DNA of 13,545 nt from an uncultured Pseudomonadota bacterium (GCA_903832105.1 CAILAO010000948.1:1-13545); one strand, 5' to 3'; counted from the stretch's first letter, positions 1 through 7,471 are shown. The notes: a model not told the origin generated them from the letters alone. Made by a program: numbers and translations.

Positions 1-1
1 C

Positions 2-82
2 TTTGTTTGGGATTTCCAGGAATATAGATCAGAGTTTGAAATAGGGGCAGACGTGGCCACATATACCGTGGTGCCTATTTAA
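2..82 (+). CDS. possible 3' end of a gene entering from the left (26 codons)
   Basis: The second forward frame is open from the window edge to a TAA at 80-82 and reads as a plausible protein C-terminus (ending ...ADVATYTVVPI). The other two forward frames are closed by stops at 25-27 and 40-42. The mix of charged and beta-prone residues looks coding, but 26 codons cannot identify a family, and an open stretch this short can arise by chance. No clear terminator follows. Confidence 0.35.
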   Translation, partial: FVWDFQEYRSEFEIGADVATYTVVPI

Positions 83-514
83 GAGTCACCTTTTTTAAGA
101 AAGAACCCTTTTGTCGGGGAATTTTAACGAGGCCTCGGATTCCCATGGAAATTTCTTTGGTAGCGCAAAATGAAAAGAGGTTACAGTTTCATAAAGTCCA
201 ACTATTCAAAAACGCGTTTCTTTTCGGTGTATTGATATATAATCATATTTTAATATCAATTATTTCAGCGGGTTCAACAAATGTGAGAAATAACCGACCT
301 TCCTCTATTTAACCCTACGGATTTAGAAAAACCATCCCTATCAAAAAACATAACCACCTAAATTGTTTGAATTATACGGGTCCAGAAAAAATTTTATTAA
401 GTTTTTTTCGAGTTCTCCCGATACCAGTCATATAGAGGGAAGATTTTGGAGATTTTGTATATGCCGGGTAAATTTTTAACATGAAACCATGACAATTGAG
501 ACGGGGTATAAGCG
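83..514. other. AT-rich intergenic region, no convincing gene
   Basis: About 430 bases with no supported coding region. It holds a 6-bp inverted repeat GGGAAT/ATTCCC (117-122 and 139-144) enclosing the palindrome CGAGGCCTCG (128-137). It also holds an 8-bp inverted repeat around a TATAAT (231-260), listed separately, and several A/T runs, including seven T at 402-408. A TATAGA at 431-436 could be a -10 for the gene at 515, but its -35 is poor. No strong Shine-Dalgarno precedes the ATG at 515; the nearest purine-rich stretch is GAGACGGGG, about 8 nt upstream. Long leader, small RNA or plain spacer cannot be told apart from sequence alone. Confidence 0.6.
231..260 (+). promoter_or_regulatory. 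inverted repeat flanking a perfect -10 (TATAAT)
   Basis: ATTGATAT at 231-238 and its exact reverse complement ATATCAAT at 253-260 are separated by 14 nt. A consensus TATAAT lies at 238-243, starting on the last base of the left arm. No good -35 hexamer stands 16-18 nt upstream (TTTCTT at 217-222 is weak and only 15 nt away). The arrangement resembles an operator over a promoter, but the region is AT-rich, where such repeats occur by chance. If used rightward, it would give a leader of roughly 265 nt before the ATG at 515, or an independent short RNA. Confidence 0.3.
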
Positions 515-2200
515 ATGCATCAAGTGATCAAAAAGAAATACAGTCACAACCTTTATTGGTGGATTTTACCATGTCTTAGTCTTTGTTTTGCCATTAGCCT
601 TCTCCAAAACTGTGGTGAAAGTAAAGATAGCGTAAAGAAAGCATCTCCAGCCCCCAGCAAAAGTGATTCGACGACTGAAGATCCAACCTGCGCCGAAGGA
701 GAAAAGGTTCAGACGAAAGACGATGGAACAAAAGAATGTGTCAAGGAGGATGGAACATCAGATTCCTGTGCAGCCGACGAATACGCTCAAAAAGATGCTG
801 CGGGTGTTGAGCAATGTGTCAAAAAACCTACTTGTACTGCGACTCAGGAACTCAAACAGGATGAAAGTGGTCAATATGTTTGTTCGCCCATTGCGACGCC
901 GACAGTAACCCCCTTCACTTGTCCTGAAGGACAAGTCGTTCAAACAGATGCGGCGGGAAATCAATCGTGCGTGACTCCGCCACCCGGTTACACAGCAATT
1001 TCAGCGGGAGAACATCATACTTGCGCAATAGTAAATGACGGGGGCATTCGCTGTTGGGGCCGCAACAATTATGGTCAAATAGGAAACAATACGACTACGG
1101 ATCAGTCCTCCCCGGTATCAGTAAGAAAATCTCCATCCCACGACGAACTGAAAAATGTCACAGCAATAAGCATCGGTTCTTGGCATTCTTGCGCGCTGAG
1201 CGGAGGAAAGGTTTATTGCTGGGGTTATAACGGAAATGGTCAGCTCGGCGATAACACGCTTGTCAATAAACTTGATGGCGTGGAAGTCATGGGACTCGAA
1301 GGAGTCACCTCGATCTCAGCCGGTGGCGCTCATTCGTGTGCTGTTCTGAGTGACAAGAATGTCCAATGCTGGGGTATGGGAACATACGGGCAATTAGGCG
1401 ATAGTTCCGGAACATCGTACTCGACACCAATAGCGGTCACAGGAGTAAGCGGCGTGACTCAAATAAGTTGCGGCACTTATCATACCTGCGCCCTCAAAGA
1501 GGATGGAACGGTGTCCTGCTGGGGATTCAATAAATTTGGTCAGCTTGGTACCGGAGATACGAACAATGCTCTTTATCCAAAAGAAGTTAAACTCACCGAT
1601 ACGATCGTTCTTGGCGAAGTTAAGTTCATTTCAGCAGGAAAAAACGGTCACTATGTTGACGCAAATAATCTCGGTTTTGACGCAACCTGCGCTGTTAAAA
1701 ATGATGGCAAGGTTTGGTGCTGGGGTTACGGTAATTATGGGCTACTGGGAAATAACAATACAGTGAGTATCTACCGTCCAGTACAGGTCAAGCGAGACGA
1801 TAAAGGTGACGGAACTATTTCTGGTGATTTGATTGAAGCAGTCTCCGTTTCTGTCGGAGGATATCACGCCTGCGCCATCGTCGGTGTGGAAAGAGTTGCT
1901 CGCTGTTGGGGACATAATTCCGCCTACGCCATAGGTGATGGTTATGCTGCTGATCGCAAAGCAGCTGTTGTTCTCAAGGGAATGACCGTCGATGGAGTTC
2001 AGGCGCCCCAACTTAAAGGGATAAAGGAAATCGTCGCGGCTGGTGGCGCTGTCGATGGAGCGAGCGCTTCTCTGATGTTTTCGGTTGCGATTTTTACAGA
2101 TGGCCTTGGTGCATCTTGGGGCTTAAACAGCTATGGGAACCTCGGACAAGGGGAGCCGAAAAATAATCGAACGGTGCCTGTAAAGATTTTGGTACCATAG
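515..2200 (+). CDS. secreted RCC1-repeat lipoprotein with Cys-bracketed N-terminal repeats
   Basis: A 561-residue exported protein. Residues 1-32 form a signal peptide: basic start with KKK, then a hydrophobic stretch to about residue 30. Cys33 in LLQNC is the likely lipidated residue, though the lipobox is atypical (Gln, Asn at -2, -1). A Ser/Pro/Lys/Asp-rich linker follows. Residues 59-152 carry four C-X15-C repeats. Residues from about 160 to the end form seven RCC1 blades, each marked by a CWGxNxxGQLG-like motif (Cys at 180, 235, 285, 335, 402, 464; Ser at 534 in the last). In the first six blades a Cys of an HxCA-like strand precedes the CWG Cys and probably pairs with it, as expected outside the cytoplasm. 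Seven blades make one complete propeller. Eukaryotic RCC1 is a Ran exchange factor, but bacterial secreted RCC1 proteins have no general known activity, so no partner is assigned. The gene stands alone and converges on the ribonuclease gene with a 2-nt gap. Confidence 0.88.
   Translation: MHQVIKKKYSHNLYWWILPCLSLCFAISLLQNCGESKDSVKKASPAPSKSDSTTEDPTCAEGEKVQTKDDGTKECVKEDGTSDSCAADEYAQKDAAGVEQCVKKPTCTATQELKQDESGQYVCSPIATPTVTPFTCPEGQVVQTDAAGNQSCVTPPPGYTAISAGEHHTCAIVNDGGIRCWGRNNYGQIGNNTTTDQSSPVSVRKSPSHDELKNVTAISIGSWHSCALSGGKVYCWGYNGNGQLGDNTLVNKLDGVEVMGLEGVTSISAGGAHSCAVLSDKNVQCWGMGTYGQLGDSSGTSYSTPIAVTGVSGVTQISCGTYHTCALKEDGTVSCWGFNKFGQLGTGDTNNALYPKEVKLTDTIVLGEVKFISAGKNGHYVDANNLGFDATCAVKNDGKVWCWGYGNYGLLGNNNTVSIYRPVQVKRDDKGDGTISGDLIEAVSVSVGGYHACAIVGVERVARCWGHNSAYAIGDGYAADRKAAVVLKGMTVDGVQAPQLKGIKEIVAAGGAVDGASASLMFSVAIFTDGLGASWGLNSYGNLGQGEPKNNRTVPVKILVP
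689..970 (+). repeat. four 17-residue C-X15-C protein repeats
   Basis: Four segments of identical length bounded by Cys lie at residues 59-75, 85-101, 107-123 and 136-152. They are CAEGEKVQTKDDGTKEC, CAADEYAQKDAAGVEQC, CTATQELKQDESGQYVC and CPEGQVVQTDAAGNQSC. They share a pattern close to C-x-x-x-[EQ]-x-x-[QK]-x-D-x-x-G-x-x-x-C, joined by linkers of 5-12 residues. The regular spacing suggests a small disulfide-closed hairpin repeated as a stalk between the lipid anchor and the propeller. I do not recognise a named domain. Confidence 0.75.
992..2197 (+). repeat. seven RCC1 propeller repeats
   Basis: Seven copies of about 50-65 residues, each with a (C/S)WGxxxxxxxxG core. Blade 5 has an extra loop before its first Cys (between SAGKNGH and DATCA). 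The linker from blade 5 to blade 6 carries an acidic loop (residues 428-439). Blade 7 lacks both Cys of the blade pair. Loss in a closing blade fits a propeller sealed by other contacts. Confidence 0.85.
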
Positions 2201-2202
2201 GA

Positions 2203-3744
2203 CTAACTCGACAAAACCTCGTAGGGAGCTTCTTGAAGGAGCGTTAGTGTTACGTCGGTAGGTACAAATCGAATCGTGAGGCCAAGACTCTGAATTAGTT
2301 CTTCAAAAAGGACTCTTTCTTCTTCGAAAATAAAATCCTGAATATCCTGTCTTACCCGGACTCTGATCTCTTTTTGTCCCGTTTGGAGGCTTCTTCTCCG
2401 AATCTCGCGCAAAAGATCATAGGCTTCTGTTGCAATGCTTCGGACGCGCCCTCTACCACTACAATGAGGACAGGGGCCGAGAAGTCTTCTTTCGAGCGAC
2501 TCACTCGTTCTCTTTCTCGTCATCTGAACAAGACCAAGCTCACTGATTTTTAAGACGTTTGACCTCGCCTTATCGGTTTTTAATTCTTCTTGAAGGGCGC
2601 CAAAGACCCGGTCACGATCCTCTTGTCTTTCCATATCGATAAAATCAAGAACAATGATTCCGCCAATATTTCTGATCCGAAGTTGTTCCACAATTTTATT
2701 GATCGCTTCAAGATTAGTCTTAAGGATTGTCTCCTGAGCACTCATTTGGCCGACAAATTTCCCCGTATTAACATCAAATGACGTTAAAGCCTCCGTCTGG
2801 TCGATCACAAGATAACCTCCTGACGGAAGCTCAATCTTGGAACTAAGAGCATGTCCAATATCCATCTCGATGCCATAAACATCAAAAATCGGAGTCGCCT
2901 CTGAGTAAAGTTCGAGTTTGCTACTGGCACCGGGTATGGTTGCGTTTAAAAACCTCTTCAATTCCTGATATGCCGGCTCAGAATCAATGACGATCCGATC
3001 CATCTCGCTTGAGTATAGATCCCGCGTCGATTTTAAAATGAGGTCTAAATCATGGTGAAGTAGTGCAGGCGCTTTGGACCGTTTTTCTTTCCCGTAAATA
3101 GTACGCCACGTTTTTAGGAGATATTTTAAGTCTTTCTGTAGCAGATCATCGCTAACACCCTTAGCCGCCGTTCGAATGATCACACCAACATCTTCCGGCT
3201 TGATTTGTCGGATGATTTTTCGAAGCCGCGAGCGATCTCCCTCGTCCTCAATTCTTCGCGAAATCCCAATATGCGAAAAGTAGGGCATCAAGACTAAATA
3301 TCGCCCAGGGAGTGAAATATATATCGTCACCCGGGCTCCCTTTGTTCCAATCGGAGCTTTGGCAACTTGAACTAAAACATCTTGCCCTTCCTTTAGCAAT
3401 TTCTCGATAAATTGACGTGCCGCGTGTTTGATCGGAAGAGATTCCTCATCAATCTCCTGTCCTTCAAACTCAGCTTCATCCTCACTGCTCCCTCCAGACA
3501 CCTTAAGATCTTTTGGATCGAAGACGTCGCCCCCGTATAAAAAAGCTGATCTCCCGAGGCCAATATTAGTAAAAGCCGATTGCATTCCTGGCAAAACCCG
3601 GACAATTTTTCCTTTATAAATATTACCTACAATACTTCGTTCTCGATGACGCTCAATAAAAATTTCCGCCACGCGTTCCTTTTCAAAGAGGGCTATTCGT
3701 GTTTCTGATTCGTTCGTATTAATAATAAGTTGCTTTTCAAGCAT
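2203..3744 (-). CDS. rng: RNase E/G family endoribonuclease
   Basis: A 513-residue cytoplasmic endoribonuclease, close to the length of RNase G (489 in E. coli) and lacking the long scaffold tail of RNase E. An S1-like RNA-binding region spans about residues 36-130 (IVGNIYKGKIVRVLPGMQSAF), with an acidic insertion at about 75-105. Metal-binding catalytic Asp are seen at D324 in DVNTG and D367 in DFIDM. The zinc-link Cys pair C425-P-H-C428 is followed by SGRGRV, as expected for dimer-of-dimer assembly. The family matures rRNA 5' ends and begins mRNA decay; it prefers 5'-monophosphorylated RNA. It is the last gene of the minus-strand operon, 9 nt after waaA. The AAGG serving as Shine-Dalgarno overlaps the waaA stop, so translation is probably coupled. 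The functional link to LPS genes is not obvious. The rng symbol reflects domain content; orthology to RNase G rather than to a short RNase E is inferred. Confidence 0.93.
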   Translation of the reverse strand: MLEKQLIINTNESETRIALFEKERVAEIFIERHRERSIVGNIYKGKIVRVLPGMQSAFTNIGLGRSAFLYGGDVFDPKDLKVSGGSSEDEAEFEGQEIDEESLPIKHAARQFIEKLLKEGQDVLVQVAKAPIGTKGARVTIYISLPGRYLVLMPYFSHIGISRRIEDEGDRSRLRKIIRQIKPEDVGVIIRTAAKGVSDDLLQKDLKYLLKTWRTIYGKEKRSKAPALLHHDLDLILKSTRDLYSSEMDRIVIDSEPAYQELKRFLNATIPGASSKLELYSEATPIFDVYGIEMDIGHALSSKIELPSGGYLVIDQTEALTSFDVNTGKFVGQMSAQETILKTNLEAINKIVEQLRIRNIGGIIVLDFIDMERQEDRDRVFGALQEELKTDKARSNVLKISELGLVQMTRKRTSESLERRLLGPCPHCSGRGRVRSIATEAYDLLREIRRRSLQTGQKEIRVRVRQDIQDFIFEEERVLFEELIQSLGLTIRFVPTDVTLTLLQEAPYEVLSS

Positions 3745-3753
3745 TCTTTAACC

Positions 3754-5133
3754 TTAATCCTTTAATGATTCTTTAAGATATTCAGTGATTGCGGTTGCGG
3801 CGCCGCATTGGTTGTGAATGTGGTCTAATAAACTTTGATCTTTTGTTTGGGCTATTAAAGCCTTTTGGCGCCACCACACTTCAATATCATTTGCCGATGT
3901 AACTACAGTCGCTAACCCCTTTTCCACCAGAAGACTCGCCTCGCGGCTATTTTTATGAAGCGGTCCGAAAGCAATAGGAAGTCCCCGACAAGCAGGTTCA
4001 AGCACATTATGCACCTTATTATGCATCGCGCCACCGACGATCGCGAGGTTGCCTACCCCATATATTTCCGCGAGTTTCCCCATGATATCAATAATAATCA
4101 CGGCAGGTGGTTCAGACGGTTTATTAAAACCATTCCGTGAAGTCATTCTCGTTTCACTCGAAAGACTCGAAAGCTTGATCCAAGAAAGCCCTCTCTTCTC
4201 ACATGCGTCCTTTATCCATTCGATCATAGAGCGACTCACATCGTGAGAAGCAATAACAACCTGCCAATCCTTGGCGAAGTGGTTCTTTTCGGAAGATTCC
4301 CTCTGCATCTTAAGAGATCGAAATGCATCCAACGCGCCTTCAATATCAGGGTGCCATGCGCTACCAATGACAAGACGATGCATATTTGAAGCGGTTCGCT
4401 CAAAAAGCGTGACCATGTCTTCCGCTGCCTTTTGCTCCTGCCGCGATCTTTCGAACACACGATCATACTTCGTATCCCCGACGACCGTGAGTTTTCGCGG
4501 AGAAAGAGAAAGAGTGCTTTCAAAATAATCGAGATCGGGCTTATCAACCAAAAATAGTCTCTCAAACTGATTAAGTAATCTTGATTTAACAAACCTCGCA
4601 AGAGACCAACGCCCAAAAGTACGACTCGCTGTACCATCGACCAATAAAAGGCGACTGCATGTTTTTGCGACAGCCACAAAAGCAGGCCAGTATTCGTGTC
4701 TCACGACGATGGCCGCCTCAGGCGCCAGCACAGAAAAAATTTTCTTCCAGTGCCACACGGTATCGATGGGGCACAGACGGTAGGGAACTTTTTCCTTCCT
4801 TGCCTCAGCAAAGCCAAAACCTGACCTTGAAAAAAACAAGACTTGAACCATCACGTCCCCTCGTTCTAACAATCTATCGATCATCGGGTGCGCTTGTTCA
4901 AATTCACCCGCAGAACTACAGAAGAAAAGAACAGCATGTCGAACGCTTCGTCTTTTCCTTTCAAGACCTTCGATCCATGCCCGGTCTATGTCTCGTCCTT
5001 CAAGTTGTTTCTTCCAAAAAGGACTAAAGATTGAGATGATCTTTATGACGAACGCTGCAAAAATGACAACGCACGAATAAAGATAAATAAGCCAAGAAAT
5101 GTTGTTTTTGGATTTGTCTTTTCGACCCTTCAT
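3754..5133 (-). CDS. waaA: 3-deoxy-D-manno-octulosonic acid (Kdo) transferase
   Basis: A 459-residue inner-membrane-anchored GT30 enzyme that moves Kdo from CMP-Kdo to the lipid A precursor, the first step of LPS inner-core assembly. Residues 12-36 form one membrane anchor. The N-lobe has SSAGE at 73-77, with E77 in place of the family's catalytic base, and RHEYWP at 145-150, corresponding to the ETELWP motif. The C-lobe has GDTKYD at 219-224, GSAWHPD at 257-263 and the CMP-Kdo-binding stretch at 367-391 (VGGAMHNKVHNVLEPACRG, then FGP). It is slightly longer than E. coli WaaA (425). Its ATG directly abuts the stop of the upstream glycosyltransferase (TAAATG, 5136 down to 5131), and no strong Shine-Dalgarno is seen, so translation probably relies on coupling. 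The number of Kdo residues added cannot be read from sequence. Confidence 0.92.
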   Translation of the reverse strand: MKGRKDKSKNNISWLIYLYSCVVIFAAFVIKIISIFSPFWKKQLEGRDIDRAWIEGLERKRRSVRHAVLFFCSSAGEFEQAHPMIDRLLERGDVMVQVLFFSRSGFGFAEARKEKVPYRLCPIDTVWHWKKIFSVLAPEAAIVVRHEYWPAFVAVAKTCSRLLLVDGTASRTFGRWSLARFVKSRLLNQFERLFLVDKPDLDYFESTLSLSPRKLTVVGDTKYDRVFERSRQEQKAAEDMVTLFERTASNMHRLVIGSAWHPDIEGALDAFRSLKMQRESSEKNHFAKDWQVVIASHDVSRSMIEWIKDACEKRGLSWIKLSSLSSETRMTSRNGFNKPSEPPAVIIIDIMGKLAEIYGVGNLAIVGGAMHNKVHNVLEPACRGLPIAFGPLHKNSREASLLVEKGLATVVTSANDIEVWWRQKALIAQTKDQSLLDHIHNQCGAATAITEYLKESLKD

Positions 5134-6333
5134 TTATTCTAACTCGCAACTCGGTCGATCAGTCACGAGACTGACCAAGTGATTAACAACTAATTCGATA
5201 TCAAGAGTTTTAAAACACTTTTGATCGCCATAGCGGCAAGGCTTTTTGCCGTGCCTTGAGCATGGTCGGCAACCCAAACGAGAAGAAAACGCGCGGCTTG
5301 AAGGAAGTCTTGGCGGAAAACCAAAGGCTTCCACTGTCGGTCCGAACAAGGTAGAAACAGGGATACCAACCGCCTCCGCAATATGACCCAATGCTGAATC
5401 GTTGGTTAATAAACCTGAGCACTTCGTCAAGACTACCGCTGTTTCCAACAAGCTCCCTTCACCAGAAAAATTAACAATTGGCGCGGGCCAGGCAACGCGC
5501 TTTAGGATCTCGGTGCTAATAGAGGCATCGGCGTAATCCCCAAGAAAGAGAAGAGCGGGTAAATCAAGCTTTTTTTGCTTCAAGCGTTCTAGGATCGCAA
5601 CAAAGACGTCTTCTGGAGCCCTTTTGGTTTCATGAGATGCCCCAACAGCTAAAGCAAGCCGCTTCGGATGAGATCCTAATTCGTGGAAGCGCCCGCAAAG
5701 CTCCTCAAAAACAGCATCCCTTGTAACTTGTGGAATAGGAAGCCTTGGCTCAGGTTTAAACGACGCTGGATCTTTGCAACCCCCATGGGTTTTTGCACTT
5801 ACGATCCGCTTAACTCCTAGAGCAAGAGGTGTCAGCATCATATCATATTGAAAAGTTTTCGGTTGTTTCATGTGTTCGGGAAGTTGGAAGATACGACCCC
5901 GAAGCCTCGCCATGAACACCATAAATGATCTTGCAAATGACCTCTTCTTCGCCCTGAAAATGGGAGCCTTTGTCCTTCGCTGAAGCCCCCTGCAAAAGAA
6001 GTAAGCTCTCAAATTCGTCTGCAAGTTAATAATCAGGTCTGCGCGTTCAACCTTTCCAAAAAGTTGCTGCCATTCTCTACGCTGAAGGCGCCGAGGTACC
6101 GTTATGCAGCGTACATGGGGATAGGCACCCTTAATTAAATCAAGGGAAGGAGGTCTTCCAAACCACGTAACACGCATCGGAATGGCCATTTTCTCCAGTA
6201 AATCAAGGCAAACCGAAGCGAGAACGACATCTCCAATGCTGCTTGTTCGATAAATGCAAATATGCAAGGTAGAGCTGTTTTGAAACTCTGTCATAGAGCC
6301 CGGTAGTTTACAAAGATTTTCACTCTTTCGCAA
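5134..6333 (-). CDS. GT9 glycosyltransferase, ADP-heptose:LPS heptosyltransferase type
   Basis: A GT9-family enzyme of about 399 residues that probably adds L,D-heptose from ADP-heptose to the LPS inner core on the cytoplasmic side of the membrane. It has the N-terminal RTSSIGDVVLAS loop at 29-40, GASHETKRAP at 231-240 and the nucleotide-sugar-binding stretch TNDSALGHIAEAVG at 310-323, with D312, then FGPT at 330-333. A Cys cluster follows: C355-x2-C358-x7-C366-x6-C373, ending in KCFKTLDIE, as in heptosyltransferase II-like proteins. The donor and exact acceptor are inferred from family and from waaA immediately downstream. The start is uncertain: the longest frame opens with TTG at 6333, and an ATG at 6294 (386 residues) lies 10 residues before the first core strand. 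Neither has a clear Shine-Dalgarno. First gene of the GT9-waaA-rng operon. Confidence 0.82.
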   Translation of the reverse strand: MRKSENLCKLPGSMTEFQNSSTLHICIYRTSSIGDVVLASVCLDLLEKMAIPMRVTWFGRPPSLDLIKGAYPHVRCITVPRRLQRREWQQLFGKVERADLIINLQTNLRAYFFCRGLQRRTKAPIFRAKKRSFARSFMVFMARLRGRIFQLPEHMKQPKTFQYDMMLTPLALGVKRIVSAKTHGGCKDPASFKPEPRLPIPQVTRDAVFEELCGRFHELGSHPKRLALAVGASHETKRAPEDVFVAILERLKQKKLDLPALLFLGDYADASISTEILKRVAWPAPIVNFSGEGSLLETAVVLTKCSGLLTNDSALGHIAEAVGIPVSTLFGPTVEAFGFPPRLPSSRAFSSRLGCRPCSRHGKKPCRYGDQKCFKTLDIELVVNHLVSLVTDRPSCELE

Positions 6334-6422
6334 TTGATAAAATCTAAAAAAAAATATGTGTTTTATTTAATTTCAGTCAGTTGTCGGAACGCGCTTACAT
6401 GCAACCTTAAAAATTTCTTAAG

Positions 6423-6428
6423 ATTATA
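6423..6428 (-). promoter_or_regulatory. possible -10 for the GT9-waaA-rng operon
   Basis: Read on the minus strand, 6428 to 6423 is a perfect TATAAT in the 160-nt spacer between the divergent GT9 and cNMP genes. No recognisable -35 lies 16-18 nt upstream, and there is no extended TG. It would give a leader of about 80 nt to the TTG or 120 nt to the ATG of the glycosyltransferase. The plus-strand promoter for the cNMP gene is not obvious; TATAGA at 6457-6462 is the best -10 but lacks a -35. Confidence 0.22.
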
Positions 6429-6493
6429 AAAAAGATGCCGATGGGGCCTATGACAGTATAGATTTTTACGGGTTTTCTGAAAAGGAGTTCGCT

Positions 6494-7471
6494 TTGGCCG
6501 GTAAAAACACATTGTTACAGCCTGGGGAAGTCCTCTTTAAAGCGGGGGATGCTTCGGATGGTATGTACATCATCCGTCGCGGCGAACTGCAAGTTTACCT
6601 CGAACAAAGCGGCAAGCAAGTCGCTCTGGCCAACATCAATGACGGGGGCATCATTGGGGAGATGGCTCTCTTCGACCAAAAGCCGCGCTCAGCCTCGGTC
6701 AAAGCTACTAAAGAAACGGAAGTATCCCAGATCACAAGCGAAGACTTCGGAAAACTAATGAAACAAATCCCAAAGTGGTTTGTGACGCTAATGTCCTCCT
6801 TATCAACACGTCTAAGACAAACCAACGAACGGCTTCAAAGACTCGAAGGTATGTCGACGCAGAAAACAAGACCCTTCATGTCCATCAACCGCCTCATTCA
6901 TGTCCTCATCCTCTTGTGGCATAAAGGAGGCGAAAAAGAGGGCCGCGAATGGACCATCGAAAAGGATAAAACCCTTAGCGACATTCGAGAGATGTTTGAT
7001 GAAGATCCTGTTAAGCTCAAGTCTTTTCTGGATATCATGGCTAAATATAGGATTATTATTCAAAAAACAGGTTCTTACGGAAACGCGGTTGTTCTTTCTC
7101 TGCCTAATCGCGGCATATTGGAGAGGCTCAACTCTTTTATAGTTGAATACGTGAAAAAGTGCCCAACTCAGCCTTGTTTGTCTGATGGCGCCATTAATAT
7201 GCTTAAAGCATTCGCAAATGCCGCAAAAACCTCGGCCTATGACACCGTTAGCCTTTCTGTCGCAGAGATTCAAACGGAAGGCAAAAAAATGAACCTTGAA
7301 ACCAAGGATTGGCAAAAAGAAATTGGTCAAGTTAAGTACATCGGCGGTGATGTTGCGGTCGTTAAAACCTCCGATGGTTCGCCCGGCTTTAAGGGGCAGA
7401 AAAAAGACCTGGCCATCCTCATCCTTTTCCACGAGGTTATGAGCGAGCTATCAAAGGCCAACCTTGCTTAG
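6494..7471 (+). CDS. cyclic-nucleotide-binding domain protein with winged-helix-like C-terminal region
   Basis: A 325-residue cytoplasmic protein starting with TTG, fixed by a strong AAAGGAG at 6481-6487, 6 nt upstream. Residues 5-115 form a cNMP-binding domain with a near-canonical phosphate-binding cassette: G55-E56-M57-A58-L59 and P64-R65-S66-A67-S68. E56 and R65 are the residues that contact the ribose and cyclic phosphate in family members, so ligand binding is likely intact; cAMP versus cGMP cannot be decided. A helical linker follows (about 100-130). Instead of the short Crp HTH, about residues 130-215 look like a winged helix (helix, LSDIREMFDEDPVKLKSFL helix pair, then a QKTGSYGNAVVLSLP wing). 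A second alpha/beta region (about 225-325) may be another. DNA binding is therefore possible but not shown. It could alternatively be a non-DNA-binding signalling adaptor. No cyclase is in the window. Confidence 0.82.
   Translation: MAGKNTLLQPGEVLFKAGDASDGMYIIRRGELQVYLEQSGKQVALANINDGGIIGEMALFDQKPRSASVKATKETEVSQITSEDFGKLMKQIPKWFVTLMSSLSTRLRQTNERLQRLEGMSTQKTRPFMSINRLIHVLILLWHKGGEKEGREWTIEKDKTLSDIREMFDEDPVKLKSFLDIMAKYRIIIQKTGSYGNAVVLSLPNRGILERLNSFIVEYVKKCPTQPCLSDGAINMLKAFANAAKTSAYDTVSLSVAEIQTEGKKMNLETKDWQKEIGQVKYIGGDVAVVKTSDGSPGFKGQKKDLAILILFHEVMSELSKANLA

Noticed and set aside
145..312. 55-codon plus-strand frame starting ATG, with a hydrophobic middle
   Set aside because: GAGG lies about 12 nt upstream, too far for a good ribosome-binding site; the frame is short, and nothing supports coding beyond being open.
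4236..4679. 147-codon minus-strand frame inside waaA
   Set aside because: It lies in another frame of a clearly coding Kdo transferase gene and has no recognisable content of its own.
6812..7432. 206-codon minus-strand frame opposite the cNMP gene
   Set aside because: The plus strand has a strong ribosome-binding site and an intact cNMP domain; the antisense frame shows no domain or start signal.
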